Assembly (NCBI GenBank): GCA_009782975.1
Contig: WRIA01000018.1
Location: 1 to 7,714, forward strand
Length of the DNA: 7,714 nt
Direction of reading: 5' to 3'
Origin: Clostridiales bacterium
GTDB lineage: Bacteria; Bacillota_B; Dehalobacteriia; UBA4068
In this document: positions 6,672-7,714 of the stretch, one piece after another
Layout: each line of letters begins with the position of its first letter
How positions within the stretch are numbered: position 1 is the first letter of the stretch
Program-made: the position numbers and the translations under genes
Notes under the pieces: model-generated
Database searches by the model: none
The model's input: the letters and a program-made list of their open reading frames with translations, nothing else
What the model was told of the DNA's origin: nothing

Positions 6672-6783
6672 GCTTAGTGTATAGTGTTGAGCGCTGAGTT
6701 AAAGATTGAATATAACAATTGTGCGGGCCGTGTGCTGAATTTGTAGTGCCCGGTGCCGGGTTAAAGAATGAATAATACAATCG
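6672..6783. repeat. Imperfect 62-bp direct duplication upstream of mutS2
   Basis: The segment 6672-6721 is repeated at 6734-6783, offset by exactly 62 nt. The last 24 bases of each copy (6698-6721 and 6760-6783) agree at 20 positions, with the shared start GTTAAAGA and shared TGAATA. The earlier part is more diverged but keeps TAGTG in register. Between and after the copies the sequence is unrelated. The first copy contains TTGAGC (6687-6692), an 18-nt spacer and TATAAC (6711-6716), a fair promoter-like pair. The second copy has lost the -35-like part (it holds a CCCGG/CCGGG inverted repeat at 6749-6760 instead). No gene is seen in this 170-nt gap. Confidence 0.5.
6687..6716 (+). promoter_or_regulatory. 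Possible promoter for mutS2
   Basis: TTGAGC, an 18-nt spacer and TATAAC give a 4-of-6 and 5-of-6 match to sigma-A boxes. A start near 6723 would leave a leader of about 95 nt. Other AT-rich stretches closer to the gene (TATATT at 6787-6792) lack a partner -35, so the choice is tentative. Confidence 0.25.
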
Positions 6784-6817
6784 TTTTATATTAATGCTTA
6801 TGTGGAGCAAGCGACTG

Positions 6818-7714
6818 ATGATAGAAAAATCCCTGCACAAGCTGGAATATCATAAGATACTGGAAATGCTGGCCGCTAATACGGCCTTTGCCTGCTCCCG
6901 GGAACTGGCCGCGGAGCTTAAACCGGCCCTGAACCCCAGGGAAGCTTCCGAGCGCCTGGCCGCCACAGAGGAGGCGCGGGAGATATTGCGCCTGCACCCT
7001 AATTTTACCCTGGGGCCGCTTTGGGATATCCGCCCGCATTTAAAGCACCTGGAGATAGGTGGAGTGCTGGAACCGGAAGCGTTACTACAAACAGCCGCGC
7101 TTTGCCGGGCAGCCCGTATGTCGCGCTCTTTTTTCAGCCAGTTGAAGGGCAGTTATCCTATTACCGGCGGTTTGGGCCATAGCCTTACCGTGCTTAAAAG
7201 CGTGGAAAGCGCGGTGGAAAAATCTATCGGCGCCGACGGTCAGGTGCTGGATTCCGCCAGCGACCGTTTAAACCAGTTGCGCCGCCGTATGCGCGTGGCT
7301 TCGGAACGGGTAAAGGAACGTCTGGAACATATAATCCGTAACGCTTCTACCAGCAAGTATTTGCAGGATGCACTGGTCACTATGCGCGAGGGCCGTTATG
7401 TGGTGCCGGTCAAGCAGGAATACCGGGCTCAGATACCCGGCGTGACCCACGATGTCAGTGCCAGCGGCGCCACCTTGTTCATCGAGCCCCTGGCCGTGCT
7501 GGAGCTCAATAATGAGCTGGCGGCCTTATCCCGGGAGGAGGAATCGGAGATCGCCGCCATCTTACGGGGCTTGAGCCTGCTTTTAAGCGGCTTTTCGGCG
7601 GAGCTGACGGCCGATTTGAACCTCCTGACCGAGCTGGATTTCATTTTTGCCAAGGGCAAACTCAGCCATGCCCTGGACGCCAGCACTCCCAAAATCACCG
7701 CTTCGGGCAATCTT
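6818..7714 (+). CDS. mutS2: MutS2 family ATPase, N-terminal part (partial, runs off the window)
   Basis: The first 299 codons are present and open to the last base. MutS2 is a cytoplasmic MutS-like ATPase with a C-terminal Smr domain. In Helicobacter and Thermus it suppresses recombination, and in Bacillus it acts on collided ribosomes. The protein starts MIEKSLHKLEYHKILEMLAA, the typical MutS2 N-terminus, and continues through the helical core. REGRYVVPVKQEYR (191-204) and GVTHDVSASGATLFIEPLAV (207-226) are strong family signatures. The Walker motifs and the Smr nuclease domain lie beyond the window. The ATG at 6818 was chosen because GGAG (6804-6807) precedes it and relatives start here. 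An in-frame ATG at 6800 would add MWSKRL but would place the GGAG inside the gene. The final seven bases of the gap and the start overlap no other gene. Confidence 0.93.
   Translation, partial: MIEKSLHKLEYHKILEMLAANTAFACSRELAAELKPALNPREASERLAATEEAREILRLHPNFTLGPLWDIRPHLKHLEIGGVLEPEALLQTAALCRAARMSRSFFSQLKGSYPITGGLGHSLTVLKSVESAVEKSIGADGQVLDSASDRLNQLRRRMRVASERVKERLEHIIRNASTSKYLQDALVTMREGRYVVPVKQEYRAQIPGVTHDVSASGATLFIEPLAVLELNNELAALSREEESEIAAILRGLSLLLSGFSAELTADLNLLTELDFIFAKGKLSHALDASTPKITASGNL

Overview
The window looks like a chromosomal housekeeping segment from a fairly GC-rich member of the Bacillota (Firmicutes), of the Clostridia or Negativicutes kind. This rests on the gene order (pheS-pheT-zapA, then a long U32 protein and mutS2), the strong Shine-Dalgarno sites, the Gram-positive style ZapA and the presence of MutS2. 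All genes lie on the + strand and share one codon style (frequent ATA for Ile, CTT/CTG for Leu), so nothing looks recently imported. No species can be named from the sequence alone. No rRNA, tRNA, insertion sequence or CRISPR array was seen.

Layout: the 3' end of pheS (1-172) is followed by pheT (217-2634), the two subunits of phenylalanyl-tRNA synthetase. A 94-nt gap (2635-2728) carries a good sigma-A type promoter overlapped by a perfect palindrome. It leads into zapA (2729-3016), a cell-division regulator, and a long NIF3-like metalloprotein (3020-3982) that follows with a 3-nt gap. A 187-nt AT-rich gap (3983-4169) holds three tandem 21-bp repeats and two abutting inverted repeats. Then comes an 825-residue U32/DUF3656 protein (4170-6647), probably an RNA-modification enzyme of the RlhA type rather than a true peptidase. 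A 170-nt gap with an imperfect 62-bp duplication separates it from the 5' part of mutS2 (6818 to the window edge).

The most unusual observation is in pheT. The reading frame is intact over a full-length 805-codon protein except for one in-frame TGA at codon 606 (2032-2034). Homology continues in the same frame on both sides, so this is not a frameshift. The TGA falls immediately before a conserved Gly, at a site where E. coli PheT, as I recall it, has Cys. A small hairpin starts 7 nt after the TGA. pheS and the NIF3 gene both end at TGA, so wholesale reassignment of UGA is unlikely. The options are a sequencing or assembly error, a genuine nonsense mutation, suppression, or selenocysteine insertion. 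An error is the prior favourite, but the position justifies a check.

The genes work in translation (PheRS, the U32 RNA hydroxylase candidate, MutS2 with its ribosome-rescue role in Bacillus) and division (ZapA). The NIF3-like protein has no settled role.
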